A DNA stretch of 64,000 nt from Serratia fonticola (GCF_006715025.1 NZ_VFMK01000001.1:1426001-1490000), one strand, 5' to 3'; counted from the stretch's first letter, positions 18,142 to 26,913 are shown. Numbers and translations: made by a program. The notes: generated from the sequence alone by a model not told the origin.

Positions 18142-18217
18142 TTTTCGCAAAATCGTCCCCTCGAGACTGGCTTCTTATCGCACCTGTTCCTTTTGGCAAA
18201 ACTTTGGTTTATGCTCG

Positions 18218-18233
18218 GCTGAAGCGTTTCAGT
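18218..18233. promoter_or_regulatory. Probable Cra (FruR) operator upstream of epd
   Basis: GCTGAAGCGTTTCAGT is an almost perfect match to the Cra consensus (TGAAACGTTTCA core, one difference) and is itself a near-palindrome. It lies 180 nt before the epd start. Cra represses glycolytic operons including epd-pgk in E. coli. Confidence 0.75.
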
Positions 18234-18413
18234 TGGCATTGTGTTCAGCAGAAATGCGGAGTGAGTAGTTGCGCTAAGCAACAGGGTTTGATGAATAATG
18301 TAACGCAGCGATTCACATCAGGCAGTGCGCTAAAGTACTCTAGGCGGGATAACCAGTCTGCGCCCCCCTCAAGGCATAACGCCAGCAGGGAGCGCCCTTT
18401 TTCAGGGAGTAGC

Positions 18414-19430
18414 ATGACCATCCGCATAGCGATAAACGGTTTTGGCCGTATTGGCCGCAGCGTTTTGCGCGCACTGTATGAATCGGGACGACGTGCCGAA
18501 ATTTCGGTGGTCGCCATCAACGAACTGGCGCATGCCGAGGGGATGGCCCACCTGCTGAAATATGACTCCAGCCACGGCCGCTTTGCCTGGGATGTTCGTC
18601 AGGAGTGCGATGTGCTGAGCGTGGGTGATGACAACATTCGTTTGTTGCACCAGCCTGTGCTGGAACAGCTGCCTTGGGGGGAGCTGGGCGTGGATGTGGT
18701 GCTGGATTGCAGCGGTGTGTATGGCAGCAGAGCGGATGGCGAAGCCCATCTGGCGGCAGGCGCGAAAAAGGTGCTGTTTGCCCATCCAGGCGGAAACGAT
18801 CTGGATGCGACCATTGTGTATGGGGTTAACCACCAGACGTTGCTGGGTGAACACCGCATTGTGTCCAATGCATCCTGTACCACCAATTGCATTATTCCGA
18901 TTATTAAACTGCTGGACGATGCTTACAGCATTGAGTCGGGCACCGTGACGACTATCCACTCCTCGATGAACGATCAGCCGGTGATAGACGCCTATCATCA
19001 GGATTTGCGGCGTACCCGAGCGGCAAGCCAGTCGATTATTCCGGTCGACACCAAGCTGGCAGCCGGCATTACGCGCATCTTCCCGCAGTTTTGCGATCGT
19101 TTTGAAGCGATCTCCGTACGTGTGCCGACGATCAACGTAACGGCCATCGATCTCAGCGTCAGTGTGAGTTCCAAGGTGCGGGTCGCAGAGGTCAACCAGC
19201 TGTTGCAAAAGGCCGCACAGGGAGCATTTCGTGGTATAGTTGACTATACGGAACTCCCATTAGTGTCGATAGATTTTAACCATGACCCGCACAGCGCCAT
19301 CGTGGATGGCACGCAAACCCGGGTCAGTGGACAGCACCTGATCAAGACCTTGGTCTGGTGTGATAATGAATGGGGCTTTGCCAACAGGATGTTGGATACA
19401 ACACGGGCAATGGCTGCAAGCGGTTTCTAG
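18414..19430 (+). CDS. epd: D-erythrose-4-phosphate dehydrogenase
   Basis: A 338-residue GAPDH-family enzyme that oxidises erythrose 4-phosphate to 4-phosphoerythronate, the first step toward pyridoxal phosphate. The NAD motif INGFGRIGRS opens the protein, and the catalytic Cys155 sits in SNASCTTNC. The family-distinguishing Epd features are the first gene position before pgk and the length (E. coli 339). The start at 18414 has CAGGGAG upstream; an extension back to 18204 runs through the promoter region and the Cra site and is rejected. It is cotranscribed with pgk. Confidence 0.95.
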   Translation: MTIRIAINGFGRIGRSVLRALYESGRRAEISVVAINELAHAEGMAHLLKYDSSHGRFAWDVRQECDVLSVGDDNIRLLHQPVLEQLPWGELGVDVVLDCSGVYGSRADGEAHLAAGAKKVLFAHPGGNDLDATIVYGVNHQTLLGEHRIVSNASCTTNCIIPIIKLLDDAYSIESGTVTTIHSSMNDQPVIDAYHQDLRRTRAASQSIIPVDTKLAAGITRIFPQFCDRFEAISVRVPTINVTAIDLSVSVSSKVRVAEVNQLLQKAAQGAFRGIVDYTELPLVSIDFNHDPHSAIVDGTQTRVSGQHLIKTLVWCDNEWGFANRMLDTTRAMAASGF

Positions 19431-19502
19431 TAAGGCGTCATCAACGTGGTGTTGATGCGTCGTTCAGGCAACTTTATAGAGAATCAACAAAGAGGGTTCA
19501 CC

Positions 19503-20666
19503 ATGTCTGTAATTAAGATGACCGATCTGGATCTGGCCGGTAAACGCGTTCTGATCCGTTCTGATCTGAACGTACCAGTGAAAGACGGTAAAGTGACTTC
19601 CGATGCACGTATCCGTGCTTCCCTGCCGACTATCGAAGCTGCGCTTAAGCAAGGCGCCCGCGTAATGGTAACGTCCCACCTGGGTCGTCCTACCGAAGGC
19701 GAGTACAACGAAGAATTCTCCCTGCTGCCAGTGGTCAACTACCTGAAAGATCATCTGAAATCTCCAGTACGCCTGGCGAAGGACTATCTGGACGGTGTTG
19801 AAGTTGCAGAGGGTGAACTGGTTGTTCTGGAAAACGTTCGCTTCAATAAAGGCGAGAAGAAAGACGACGAAACCCTGTCCAAGAAATATGCGGCGCTGTG
19901 CGACGTGTATGTAATGGATGCCTTTGGTACTGCCCACCGTGCGCAGGCTTCTACCCATGGCGTTGGCAAGTTCGCGCCAGTAGCCTGTGCGGGCCCGCTG
20001 TTGTCTGCAGAACTGGAAGCTCTGGGTAAAGCCCTGGGTAACCCAGCTCGTCCAATGGTGGCTATCGTTGGTGGTTCTAAAGTTTCTACCAAACTGACCG
20101 TGCTGGATTCTCTGTCTAAAATCGCCGATCAACTGATCGTGGGTGGCGGTATCGCTAACACCTTCGTGGCCGCTCAAGGTCACAACGTAGGTAAATCCCT
20201 GTATGAAGCGGATCTGATCCCAGAAGCGAAAAAACTGCTGGAAACCTGTGATATTCCGGTTCCGACCGATGTGCGCGTAGCGACCGAATTCTCTGAAACC
20301 GCTACGGCAACGCTGAAGTCTGCCAGCGAAATCAAAGACGACGAGCAAATTCTGGATCTGGGGGATGTCTCTGCAGAGCGTCTGGCCAAGATCCTGAAAG
20401 ACGCCAAAACCATTCTGTGGAATGGCCCGGTTGGCGTATTCGAGTTCCCTAACTTCCGTAAGGGCACCGAAATTGTCGCGCGTGCTATCGCAGATAGCGA
20501 AGCCTTCTCCATTGCAGGCGGCGGCGACACTTTGGCAGCAATCGATCTGTTCGGTATCGCTGACAAAATCTCCTATATCTCTACCGGCGGTGGTGCTTTC
20601 CTGGAGTTCGTTGAAGGGAAACAACTGCCTGCAGTAGTGATGCTGGAAGAGCGCGCTAAGAAGTAA
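19503..20666 (+). CDS. pgk: Phosphoglycerate kinase
   Basis: A 387-residue phosphoglycerate kinase, exactly the E. coli length, making ATP from 1,3-bisphosphoglycerate in glycolysis. The N-terminal substrate site is VLIRSDLNVP, with further signatures SHLGRPTEGEY and GGGDTLAAI. The ATG at 19503 follows AGAGGG; the in-frame extension to 19446 is non-coding leader. Codon use is strongly biased, as expected for a highly expressed glycolytic gene. A hairpin and a repeat element follow before fbaA. Confidence 0.98.
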   Translation: MSVIKMTDLDLAGKRVLIRSDLNVPVKDGKVTSDARIRASLPTIEAALKQGARVMVTSHLGRPTEGEYNEEFSLLPVVNYLKDHLKSPVRLAKDYLDGVEVAEGELVVLENVRFNKGEKKDDETLSKKYAALCDVYVMDAFGTAHRAQASTHGVGKFAPVACAGPLLSAELEALGKALGNPARPMVAIVGGSKVSTKLTVLDSLSKIADQLIVGGGIANTFVAAQGHNVGKSLYEADLIPEAKKLLETCDIPVPTDVRVATEFSETATATLKSASEIKDDEQILDLGDVSAERLAKILKDAKTILWNGPVGVFEFPNFRKGTEIVARAIADSEAFSIAGGGDTLAAIDLFGIADKISYISTGGGAFLEFVEGKQLPAVVMLEERAKK

Positions 20667-20674
20667 TTCAGACA

Positions 20675-20705
20675 ACGGGAGGCGAAAGCCGCCCGTTTGT
20701 TTTAT
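20675..20705 (+). terminator. Hairpin between pgk and fbaA
   Basis: ACGGG-GGC pairs with GCC-CCCGT across a GAAA-type loop (20675-20696, one internal mismatch) and is followed by TTTGTTTTA. It may be a partial terminator or an mRNA-end stabiliser within the epd-pgk-fbaA operon. Confidence 0.6.
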
Positions 20706-20797
20706 GCCCCCGAGTTTATTGCGGTGCGGGGTAGAAACCGATTTTCATCCATCGCTACCCGTCAGCTTTCATGGTGTAGCTTGAAAGCCGACGGATA

Positions 20798-20925
20798 TAT
20801 ACTCTATGAATTTCAAGCTGCAGCCAGGCATCCAGCTTGTCCATCCTCAGGAGCTTACTGAAGTAAGTGACTGAGGTGAACAAGTGCAGATAACAACGCT
20901 GTGGCTTGAAAGGCGACGAGTATTA
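20798..20925. repeat. Dispersed palindromic repeat, full-length inverted copy
   Basis: A 128-bp copy in the opposite orientation to that at 17807: it opens with TATACTCTATGAATTTCAAGC and ends with GGCTTGAAAGGCGACGAGTAT-like sequence. A shorter related palindrome (about 20756-20795) adjoins it. Together they fill most of the 285-nt pgk-fbaA spacer. Confidence 0.75.
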
Positions 20926-20951
20926 CGGCCAACGAAACAGGATAAAGTGAC

Positions 20952-22031
20952 ATGTCTAAAATTTTTGATTTCGTAAAACCAGGTGTCATCACTGGTGATG
21001 ACGTTCAGAAAGTATTCGCAGTTGCCAAAGAGAACAACTTTGCACTGCCAGCAGTAAACTGCGTGGGGACTGACTCCATCAATGCCGTGCTGGAAACAGC
21101 GGCGAAAGTGCGTGCTCCAGTTATCGTTCAGTTCTCTAACGGCGGTGCCGCGTTTATTGCGGGTAAAGGCGTAAAAACTGACGTGCCACAAGGTGCTGCA
21201 ATCCTGGGCGCAATCTCTGGCGCACACCACGTACACCAGATGGCTGAACATTACGGCGTGCCTGTGATCCTGCACACCGACCACTGTGCGAAGAAACTGC
21301 TGCCATGGTTGGACGGCCTGTTGGAAGCCGGTGAGAAGCATTTTGCGGCTACCGGTAAACCTCTGTTCTCTTCTCACATGATCGACCTGTCTGAAGAGTC
21401 ACTGGAAGAAAACATTGAGATTTGCAGCAAATACCTGACTCGCATGGCGAAAATCGGTATGACTCTGGAAATCGAACTGGGTTGCACCGGCGGTGAAGAA
21501 GACGGCGTGGATAACAGCCATATGGACGCCTCTGCCCTGTATACTCAGCCACAAGACGTTGATTACGCGTACGAAAAACTGAACGCTATCAGCCCACGCT
21601 TCACCATCGCTGCCTCTTTCGGCAACGTACACGGTGTTTACAAGCCAGGTAACGTCAAACTGACACCAACCATTCTGCGTGATTCTCAGGAGTATGTTTC
21701 CAAGAAACATAACCTGCCGCACAATGCGTTGAACTTCGTTTTCCACGGCGGTTCAGGTTCTACCGCAGCAGAAATCAAAGAAGCGGTCAGCTACGGTGTG
21801 GTTAAAATGAACATCGATACCGATACCCAGTGGGCAACTTGGGAAGGTATCCTGACTTACTACAAAAAGAACGAAGGCTATCTGCAGGGCCAACTGGGTA
21901 ACCCAGAAGGTGCCGACAAGCCTAACAAGAAATACTACGATCCACGCGTATGGCTGCGTGCTGCCCAGACCTCTATGATTACCCGTCTGGAACTGGCATT
22001 CAAAGAGCTGAACGCAGTAGACGTTCTGTAA
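20952..22031 (+). CDS. fbaA: Class II fructose-bisphosphate aldolase
   Basis: A 359-residue zinc-dependent aldolase, the same length as E. coli FbaA, cleaving fructose 1,6-bisphosphate in glycolysis. Metal and catalytic motifs include HTDHCAKK (zinc and catalytic Asp region), ELGCTGGEEDGVD and the phosphate-binding FHGGSGST. Codon bias is strong. It is third in the epd-pgk-fbaA order, but separated from pgk by a hairpin and repeat sequences, so it may also have its own promoter. A strong terminator follows. Confidence 0.98.
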   Translation: MSKIFDFVKPGVITGDDVQKVFAVAKENNFALPAVNCVGTDSINAVLETAAKVRAPVIVQFSNGGAAFIAGKGVKTDVPQGAAILGAISGAHHVHQMAEHYGVPVILHTDHCAKKLLPWLDGLLEAGEKHFAATGKPLFSSHMIDLSEESLEENIEICSKYLTRMAKIGMTLEIELGCTGGEEDGVDNSHMDASALYTQPQDVDYAYEKLNAISPRFTIAASFGNVHGVYKPGNVKLTPTILRDSQEYVSKKHNLPHNALNFVFHGGSGSTAAEIKEAVSYGVVKMNIDTDTQWATWEGILTYYKKNEGYLQGQLGNPEGADKPNKKYYDPRVWLRAAQTSMITRLELAFKELNAVDVL

Positions 22032-22056
22032 TCTCAGAGGGTAACCTTCTGAATGT

Positions 22057-22082
22057 AAAGGCTCCCCGTGGGGAGCCTTTAG
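22057..22082 (+). terminator. Rho-independent terminator after fbaA
   Basis: AAAGGCTCCCC pairs perfectly with GGGGAGCCTTT (22057-22080), 26 nt after the fbaA stop. Confidence 0.9.
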
Positions 22083-22210
22083 ACTGCTGATAAAGTCAGA
22101 TATTAGGGAAAGCGTGCCGATGGGGTCGTAGTGGCGTAAGCCACCGGAGTGCCCCGCGGTGCGCTAAGCCCGGGTATCTCGGGTTAACAAAGCACTTTGT
22201 CATCAATTTC

Positions 22211-22240
22211 AAGGCTTCCTGCGGGGAGCCTTTTCTCTTT
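22211..22240 (+). terminator. Second, similar terminator hairpin downstream of fbaA
   Basis: AAGGCTTCC pairs with GGGGAGCCTT, followed by TTTTCTCTTT on +. It resembles the hairpin at 22057, separated from it by about 130 nt of GC-rich non-coding sequence. It abuts the end of the minus-strand gene at 22241. Confidence 0.65.
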
Positions 22241-22975
22241 CTAGCTGAGTAACCCGGCACCCACGTTCACCGAGAGCCCCAGGATCAGCATATTAAATGC
22301 AAAGGAGATGACCGATTGCAACAAGGTGATTTTACGCACGTCTGCGGTACCCACGGCAACATCGGCGGTTTGCGACGCGACGGCAATGGTGAAGGAGAAA
22401 TAGGCAAAATCCCAATAGCTCGGCTCGGTCAATTTACCGGGAAATAACAGCGGTAATACCTCATTATTGGCTCGCGGATGGTAGAAAAGGTGAGCATAGT
22501 GCATGGTAAAGGCCGTAGGGAGCAGCAGCCAGGAGACGACCAATGTGGACCCCGTTAGAACCAGGTGTAGCGTTTTCAACGAGTCGCTGACCTGCTTGGC
22601 GGTGCCCAATTCAAACAGGATAGCCAGAATACTGACAACGCAACCCATGCTGACCATCGCCAGCACCTGGCTGGCACTCTCGTCCTGTTTACGTGCAACC
22701 AACTGGGTATGCTGAGGCGTACTGTTTAACATCAGGCGCCAAAGAAACAGCAGATACAGCCACGCCATCACGTTCCAACCGATCATCAGCCGATGCAGCC
22801 AGGAAAAGTGGGCAGGTAATAACGTGGCACAAAGTATTCCGACGCCCACTGAAATCAGCAATCTGGGGCGTGCCCGCCAATAGTGCTTTATTGAGGAGGA
22901 AATGATGATCACAGCGCGTTCCTTGTCTTTTATTTTTACCGATACGGTTGTTTTCAGAATAGATGACGTAGCCAT
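22241..22975 (-). CDS. DUF1345 integral membrane protein
   Basis: A 244-residue inner-membrane protein of the DUF1345 family with about 5-6 hydrophobic segments (for example LLISVGVGILCATLL, VLAMVSMGCVVSILAILFEL and LQSVISFAFNMLILGLSVNVGAG). The region HYAHLFYH followed by YWDFAYFSFTIAVASQTADV is the conserved family core. The start at 22975 (MATSSIL) has AAGAAG upstream, but later starts nearer the first helix are possible. Function is unknown. It is not part of the fbaA-mscS pair in E. coli, so it is a lineage insertion here. Confidence 0.75.
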   Translation of the reverse strand: MATSSILKTTVSVKIKDKERAVIIISSSIKHYWRARPRLLISVGVGILCATLLPAHFSWLHRLMIGWNVMAWLYLLFLWRLMLNSTPQHTQLVARKQDESASQVLAMVSMGCVVSILAILFELGTAKQVSDSLKTLHLVLTGSTLVVSWLLLPTAFTMHYAHLFYHPRANNEVLPLLFPGKLTEPSYWDFAYFSFTIAVASQTADVAVGTADVRKITLLQSVISFAFNMLILGLSVNVGAGLLS

Positions 22976-23148
22976 AATCTGAATCTTCTTTAGGCTATGC
23001 CTGCCAAAATGGGGTGAGAATTTTCCGTCGGTGGTTGGCACCGAGCCAAAATGTTAGTTACCCTTAGGCAGTGGTTTCCTTACTGGCCTTGTTTCGTCAG
23101 TATATTTTGCTCATTTTTCCCTCAGGGGATTTCAAGTAGGACCTCAGA

Positions 23149-24006
23149 ATGGAAGATCTAAACGTAGTAGAGGGCATTAACAATGCCAGTAGTTGGTTGG
23201 TGAACCATCAGGATATGCTGATTCAATATGCGGTGAATATTGTTGCCGCGATCGTTATCTTCATCATCGGTTCGATCATCGCTCGTTTTGTCAGCAACGC
23301 GTTGAACCGGGTAATGAAACTGCGTGGCATCGATGCGACCGTGGCAGATTTTCTGGCCGCGATGGCGCGCTACAGTATCCTGGCGTTTACTTTTATTGCG
23401 GTATTGGGGCGCGTTGGTGTACAGACGACCTCGGTGATTGCGGTATTGGGTGCTGCCGGTTTGGCCGTTGGCCTGGCGCTGCAAGGTTCCTTATCTAACT
23501 TTGCGGCAGGCGTTCTACTGGTGGCTTTCCGTCCGCTGCGTGCCGGGGAATATGTTGATTTGGGCGGCGTTGCGGGTACGGTCGATCAGGTGCAAATCTT
23601 CTCTACTACGCTGCGTACCTCAGACAATAAAACGATTGTGGTACCGAACGGTAAAATCATCGCAGGCAATATCATCAACTACTCCCGCGAACCGAATCGC
23701 CGTGTGGATATCGTTGTCGGGGTAGCCTATGACGCTGATATCGATCTGGTGAAAAAAGTGTTGGGTGACGTGATCGCCGCTGATAAGCGCATCATGCACG
23801 ACAAAGGTGTGACGGTACGTCTGAATGAAATGGCTCCGTCTTCGCTGAACTTTGTCACCCGTGCCTGGACCACTAATGCTGAATTCTGGAATGTGTACTT
23901 CGATTTGATGGAAAACTTTAAGCGTCAGTTAGATGCTCACAAAATCGGCATTCCTTACCCACAGATGGATGTACATGTGCGCCATGTGGCTAACTCGCCC
24001 GAATAA
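23149..24006 (+). CDS. mscS: Small-conductance mechanosensitive channel
   Basis: A 285-residue MscS channel (E. coli 286), which opens under membrane tension to release solutes in osmotic downshock. Three N-terminal transmembrane segments are followed by the glycine/alanine-rich pore helix GAAGLAVGLALQGSLSNFAAG, then the cytoplasmic beta domain with FRPLRAGEYVDLGG and the mixed cage domain. The position between fbaA and argO matches E. coli. A terminator-like hairpin (CCCCCTC/GAGGGGG) follows. Confidence 0.96.
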   Translation: MEDLNVVEGINNASSWLVNHQDMLIQYAVNIVAAIVIFIIGSIIARFVSNALNRVMKLRGIDATVADFLAAMARYSILAFTFIAVLGRVGVQTTSVIAVLGAAGLAVGLALQGSLSNFAAGVLLVAFRPLRAGEYVDLGGVAGTVDQVQIFSTTLRTSDNKTIVVPNGKIIAGNIINYSREPNRRVDIVVGVAYDADIDLVKKVLGDVIAADKRIMHDKGVTVRLNEMAPSSLNFVTRAWTTNAEFWNVYFDLMENFKRQLDAHKIGIPYPQMDVHVRHVANSPE

Positions 24007-24035
24007 CCGGAGTAGTCGCACCGGTTAAGGCGAAG

Positions 24036-24060
24036 CCCCCTCTTCTTGTAGGAGAGGGGG
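24036..24060. terminator. Hairpin between mscS and the NDH-2-like gene
   Basis: CCCCCTCttcttgtagGAGGGGG-type inverted repeat (24036-24060) in the space between converging genes. It belongs to the CCCTCTCC/GGAGAGGG hairpin type seen elsewhere in the window. Confidence 0.6.
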
Positions 24061-24070
24061 CGGGTAGACA

Positions 24071-25270
24071 TCAAACAAATGGGGCCAGCGGATCGGCAGC
24101 CGCAAAGGCGGCTTCGCGGTCAGCTTTCGGCGGATAGATCAGTTCATTGGTGATGGCGATTTTAATTTTCTTCGCTTCTTCCTGGGTGGATTTTACCACC
24201 TGATCCCAGCCTTCGGTATAGACCGCCCCCCATGCGCCCAGATCCAGACAGGTAACATAATTCATCTGGCGGTAGGGTAACGGCTCAATACCTATCAGAT
24301 CCGCTGCCACGTTATAACCGACAAAACGCCCCAGCATGATGGCATGCTGGCAGGTCATCAGGGCATGATGACCTTGATCGTCGGTGCTGGCAAAGGCCAC
24401 ATCCCCGGTAGCATAAATCTCTTTTTGTTCTATCACGCTCAAATTCTGATCGACATGCAGCCGCCCCTGAGGGTCACGCTCTGCTGGGATTTGTTGGGTT
24501 AATCCGCTGGCTTGCACACCCATAGTTAAAATCACGGTGCTGGCGGCAATATGTTGGCCGCTCTTGAGCGTAACCCCGGTGCTGTCGAAAGCCATGACTT
24601 CAGTGTTAAGCAGCCATTCGACTCCCAACGCCTCGGAAGCCTGTTCAATCACACCGCGCAGTTGTTCACTGTAACGTCCACCGATAACCGTGCTGCGATC
24701 GAGAATAATGACCCTTACTGGCGTGTCGGTTCCCAGAATAGCCCGTAAACGTGCGGGTAACTCGGTTGCCAGTTCAATGCCGGTAAACCCGCCGCCACAC
24801 ACGACAACGGTATTACGGGCTTCACTTTCCGGCTGCGCGGCCAGCGAATGGAGATGGTGCTCCAGGCGGGCTGCACTTTCCAATTGATCGACATCGAAGG
24901 CGTACTGTTGTGCGCCAGGCAGCGTTGGCGTGATATGGCTGCCCGTTGCCATCACCAGGCGATCGTAGCCGGCGAGAGCAAGCTGACCTTGTGCATTACG
25001 GTACCAGACCTGCTTGCCAACGGTATCAATCTCGCTGGCAACTCCCGTAATAAACTTCACGCCTGTGGCAGTAAACAACGGCAACAGCGGGGCAGCGAAG
25101 TTTTTTACGCCAGCCTCATAAAAACGTGGGCGAATGCGAAGCTCTGGCTGTGGAGCCAGCACGGTAATCTCAATATCGCTACGATCGTGAAGAGCGGCTA
25201 ACCGTGCAGCGCTCAGTGCTGCCCACATACCTGCAAAACCTGCACCCAGGATAAGGATTTTTTCTTTCAT
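24071..25270 (-). CDS. FAD-dependent pyridine nucleotide oxidoreductase, type II NADH dehydrogenase-like
   Basis: A 399-residue single-polypeptide flavoprotein. FAD-binding ILGAGFAGMWAA opens it, a second nucleotide motif CGGGFTGIELATEL (about residues 154-167) should bind NADH, and GDVAFAS is the conserved second FAD contact near residue 297. This is the plan of NDH-2, which passes electrons from NADH to quinone without proton pumping. No C-terminal membrane anchor is obvious. It is divergent from an Rrf2 regulator, which suggests redox- or NO-responsive control. It is distinct from the core ndh gene, whose presence elsewhere cannot be checked. Confidence 0.8.
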   Translation of the reverse strand: MKEKILILGAGFAGMWAALSAARLAALHDRSDIEITVLAPQPELRIRPRFYEAGVKNFAAPLLPLFTATGVKFITGVASEIDTVGKQVWYRNAQGQLALAGYDRLVMATGSHITPTLPGAQQYAFDVDQLESAARLEHHLHSLAAQPESEARNTVVVCGGGFTGIELATELPARLRAILGTDTPVRVIILDRSTVIGGRYSEQLRGVIEQASEALGVEWLLNTEVMAFDSTGVTLKSGQHIAASTVILTMGVQASGLTQQIPAERDPQGRLHVDQNLSVIEQKEIYATGDVAFASTDDQGHHALMTCQHAIMLGRFVGYNVAADLIGIEPLPYRQMNYVTCLDLGAWGAVYTEGWDQVVKSTQEEAKKIKIAITNELIYPPKADREAAFAAADPLAPFV

Positions 25271-25315
25271 GTTGTGACTCTGCCTTTGTGTTTCATCTGA
25301 AAACTCAATCAGTCG

Positions 25316-25344
25316 ATAACTACGACTATATTGATCGCAGTTAT
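25316..25344. promoter_or_regulatory. 29-bp palindrome, candidate Rrf2 operator
   Basis: ATAACTACGA (25316-25325) and TCGCAGTTAT (25335-25344) are inverted repeats with 9 of 10 matching positions around a 9-nt centre. The site lies 46 nt upstream of the NDH-2-like gene start, in the divergent spacer shared with the Rrf2 gene, and is the clearest operator candidate there. Confidence 0.6.
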
Positions 25345-25502
25345 TAACATCAAGCGTTTTGTGGTTTATCGTCCGTTTGTTTAAATTAATTCATTGAATT
25401 TTATTTATTTTTAATTTTAAGGGAATTCTGTTTATTGCCATGTTTGCATCGGATATGGGAATAAATTACTATCTAACTAAGAGTTATTTATGCGGAGAAA
25501 GT

Positions 25503-26009
25503 ATGGCGTTCTACAGTTCCGGGGTGGAGTATGGTATCCATAGCCTGATGTGTTTGGTTGATAGCAAAGGTGAAGGGCGAGAGATGAGCGTCCGTGAAAT
25601 AGCCGAACTGCAGGGTGTGCCCTATGACTATCTGGCCAAGATTTTTACCAAACTTTCCAGAGCCCGGTTAGTTGAAAGCACCGAGGGTAAAGGCGGCGGT
25701 TTTCGCTTGGCTAAACCGGCCGATCAGATCACCGTGTTGGACATCGTGGCGGCGATTGACGGCGAAAAATCGCTCTTTGATTGTAAAGAGATCCGCCAGC
25801 GGTTAGCGGTGTTTGATGAACCGGCGCCTGACTGGGCTTGCGAAGGTATTTGTGGCGTTCGTCAGGTCATGAATGTGGCCCAACAACGTATGGAAGAGGC
25901 GTTATCGCAACATACCGTGCTGGATTTAGTGCGGAGGATGTTGAGAAAGGCACCCGATGTCTTCCCTATTCAGATTGAAGAGTGGATCAATCATCGCCGT
26001 AATGATTGA
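25503..26009 (+). CDS. Rrf2-family transcriptional regulator, possible Fe-S sensor
   Basis: A 168-residue Rrf2 regulator: winged helix-turn-helix in the first 70 residues (SVREIAELQGVPYDYLAKIFTKL, then wing GKGGGFRLA), followed by a dimerisation helix. Three cysteines, Cys94, Cys113 and Cys117, occupy the loop where IscR, NsrR and RirA bind an Fe-S cluster, although spacing is wider than in IscR. The ATG at 25503 has GGAG upstream and starts at the conserved MAFYSSGVEYG; an upstream in-frame ATG at 25440 is unlikely. It probably controls the divergent flavoprotein. Confidence 0.82.
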   Translation: MAFYSSGVEYGIHSLMCLVDSKGEGREMSVREIAELQGVPYDYLAKIFTKLSRARLVESTEGKGGGFRLAKPADQITVLDIVAAIDGEKSLFDCKEIRQRLAVFDEPAPDWACEGICGVRQVMNVAQQRMEEALSQHTVLDLVRRMLRKAPDVFPIQIEEWINHRRND

Positions 26010-26159
26010 TGAATCGGATTTGTCGCGCACTGCCGACTATTAGCCATTCTGATGTTCAATTAGAAATATCCATTTCACCTAATATTTTTCTCTTCGTATG
26101 ATGCGCGTGTTGAATAGCACGCGCCGCTTTCTGGCGCTCTCATTTCCAGAAGGAACCCC

Positions 26160-26777
26160 ATGTTAGCCATCTATCTGCAAGGCTTTGCCCTGAGTGCCGC
26201 GATGATCCTGCCGCTGGGCCCACAAAATGTGTTTGTGATGAATCAAGGGATCCGCCGCCACTATCACCTGATGACGGCCTCGCTGTGTGCATTAAGCGAC
26301 ATCGCTTTGATCTGCGCGGGGATTTTCGGCGGTAGCGCTCTGTTAAGCCGTTCCCCCCTGTTGCTGGCGTTGGTGACCTGGGGAGGTGTTGCCTTCTTGC
26401 TGTGGTATGGTTGGGGCGCTTTTCGCACCGCCTTCAGCAAGCATCTGGCGCTGGCGGCAGCGGAAGAAATAAAACAAAGCCGTTGGCGTATCCTGGTAAC
26501 TCTGCTGGCAGTAACCTGGCTGAACCCACATGTTTATCTTGATACTTTTGTGGTGCTCGGCAGCCTGGGGGGACAACTGGCACCGGATATCCGTTCGTGG
26601 TTTGCTCTTGGTGCCGTCAGCGCTTCGGTTCTCTGGTTTTTTGCTCTGGCGTTGCTGGCCTCGTGGCTGTCTCCTTGGCTGCAAACCCAGACGGCACAAC
26701 GCGTTATCAACGTCCTGGTCGGGGTAGTGATGTGGGGGATCGCGCTCCAGTTAGCCTGGCATGGGGCGAATGTGTAG
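26160..26777 (+). CDS. argO: Arginine exporter
   Basis: A 205-residue LysE/RhtB-type exporter with six hydrophobic segments and the N-terminal hallmark LPLGPQNVFVMNQG. ArgO (YggA) exports L-arginine and canavanine, and is activated by ArgP, whose gene lies 1 kb downstream. Length and locus (mscS-argO-yggE-argP) match E. coli. The ribosome binding site AGAAGGAA precedes the ATG. Confidence 0.94.
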   Translation: MLAIYLQGFALSAAMILPLGPQNVFVMNQGIRRHYHLMTASLCALSDIALICAGIFGGSALLSRSPLLLALVTWGGVAFLLWYGWGAFRTAFSKHLALAAAEEIKQSRWRILVTLLAVTWLNPHVYLDTFVVLGSLGGQLAPDIRSWFALGAVSASVLWFFALALLASWLSPWLQTQTAQRVINVLVGVVMWGIALQLAWHGANV

Positions 26778-26913
26778 GCTGAGTCTCGGGCCGTAGCGCC
26801 ATCGCAGACACAAAATTCCGTCATCTAGGCGCAAATGCGCTGGAGAGAAGCTGGCCCACATTTGTCACTATTCTGAATTCAAAACGCCGCAGAATGTGTT
26901 AGGTTTTAGACCA

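Noticed and set aside
18204..18413. N-terminal extension of epd by 70 codons
   Set aside because: It would run through the Cra operator and promoter region; the GAPDH fold begins exactly at the ATG at 18414.
19464..20675. 403-codon minus-strand frame opposite pgk
   Set aside because: Shadow produced by codon bias of pgk; aromatic and Gln-rich nonsense protein.
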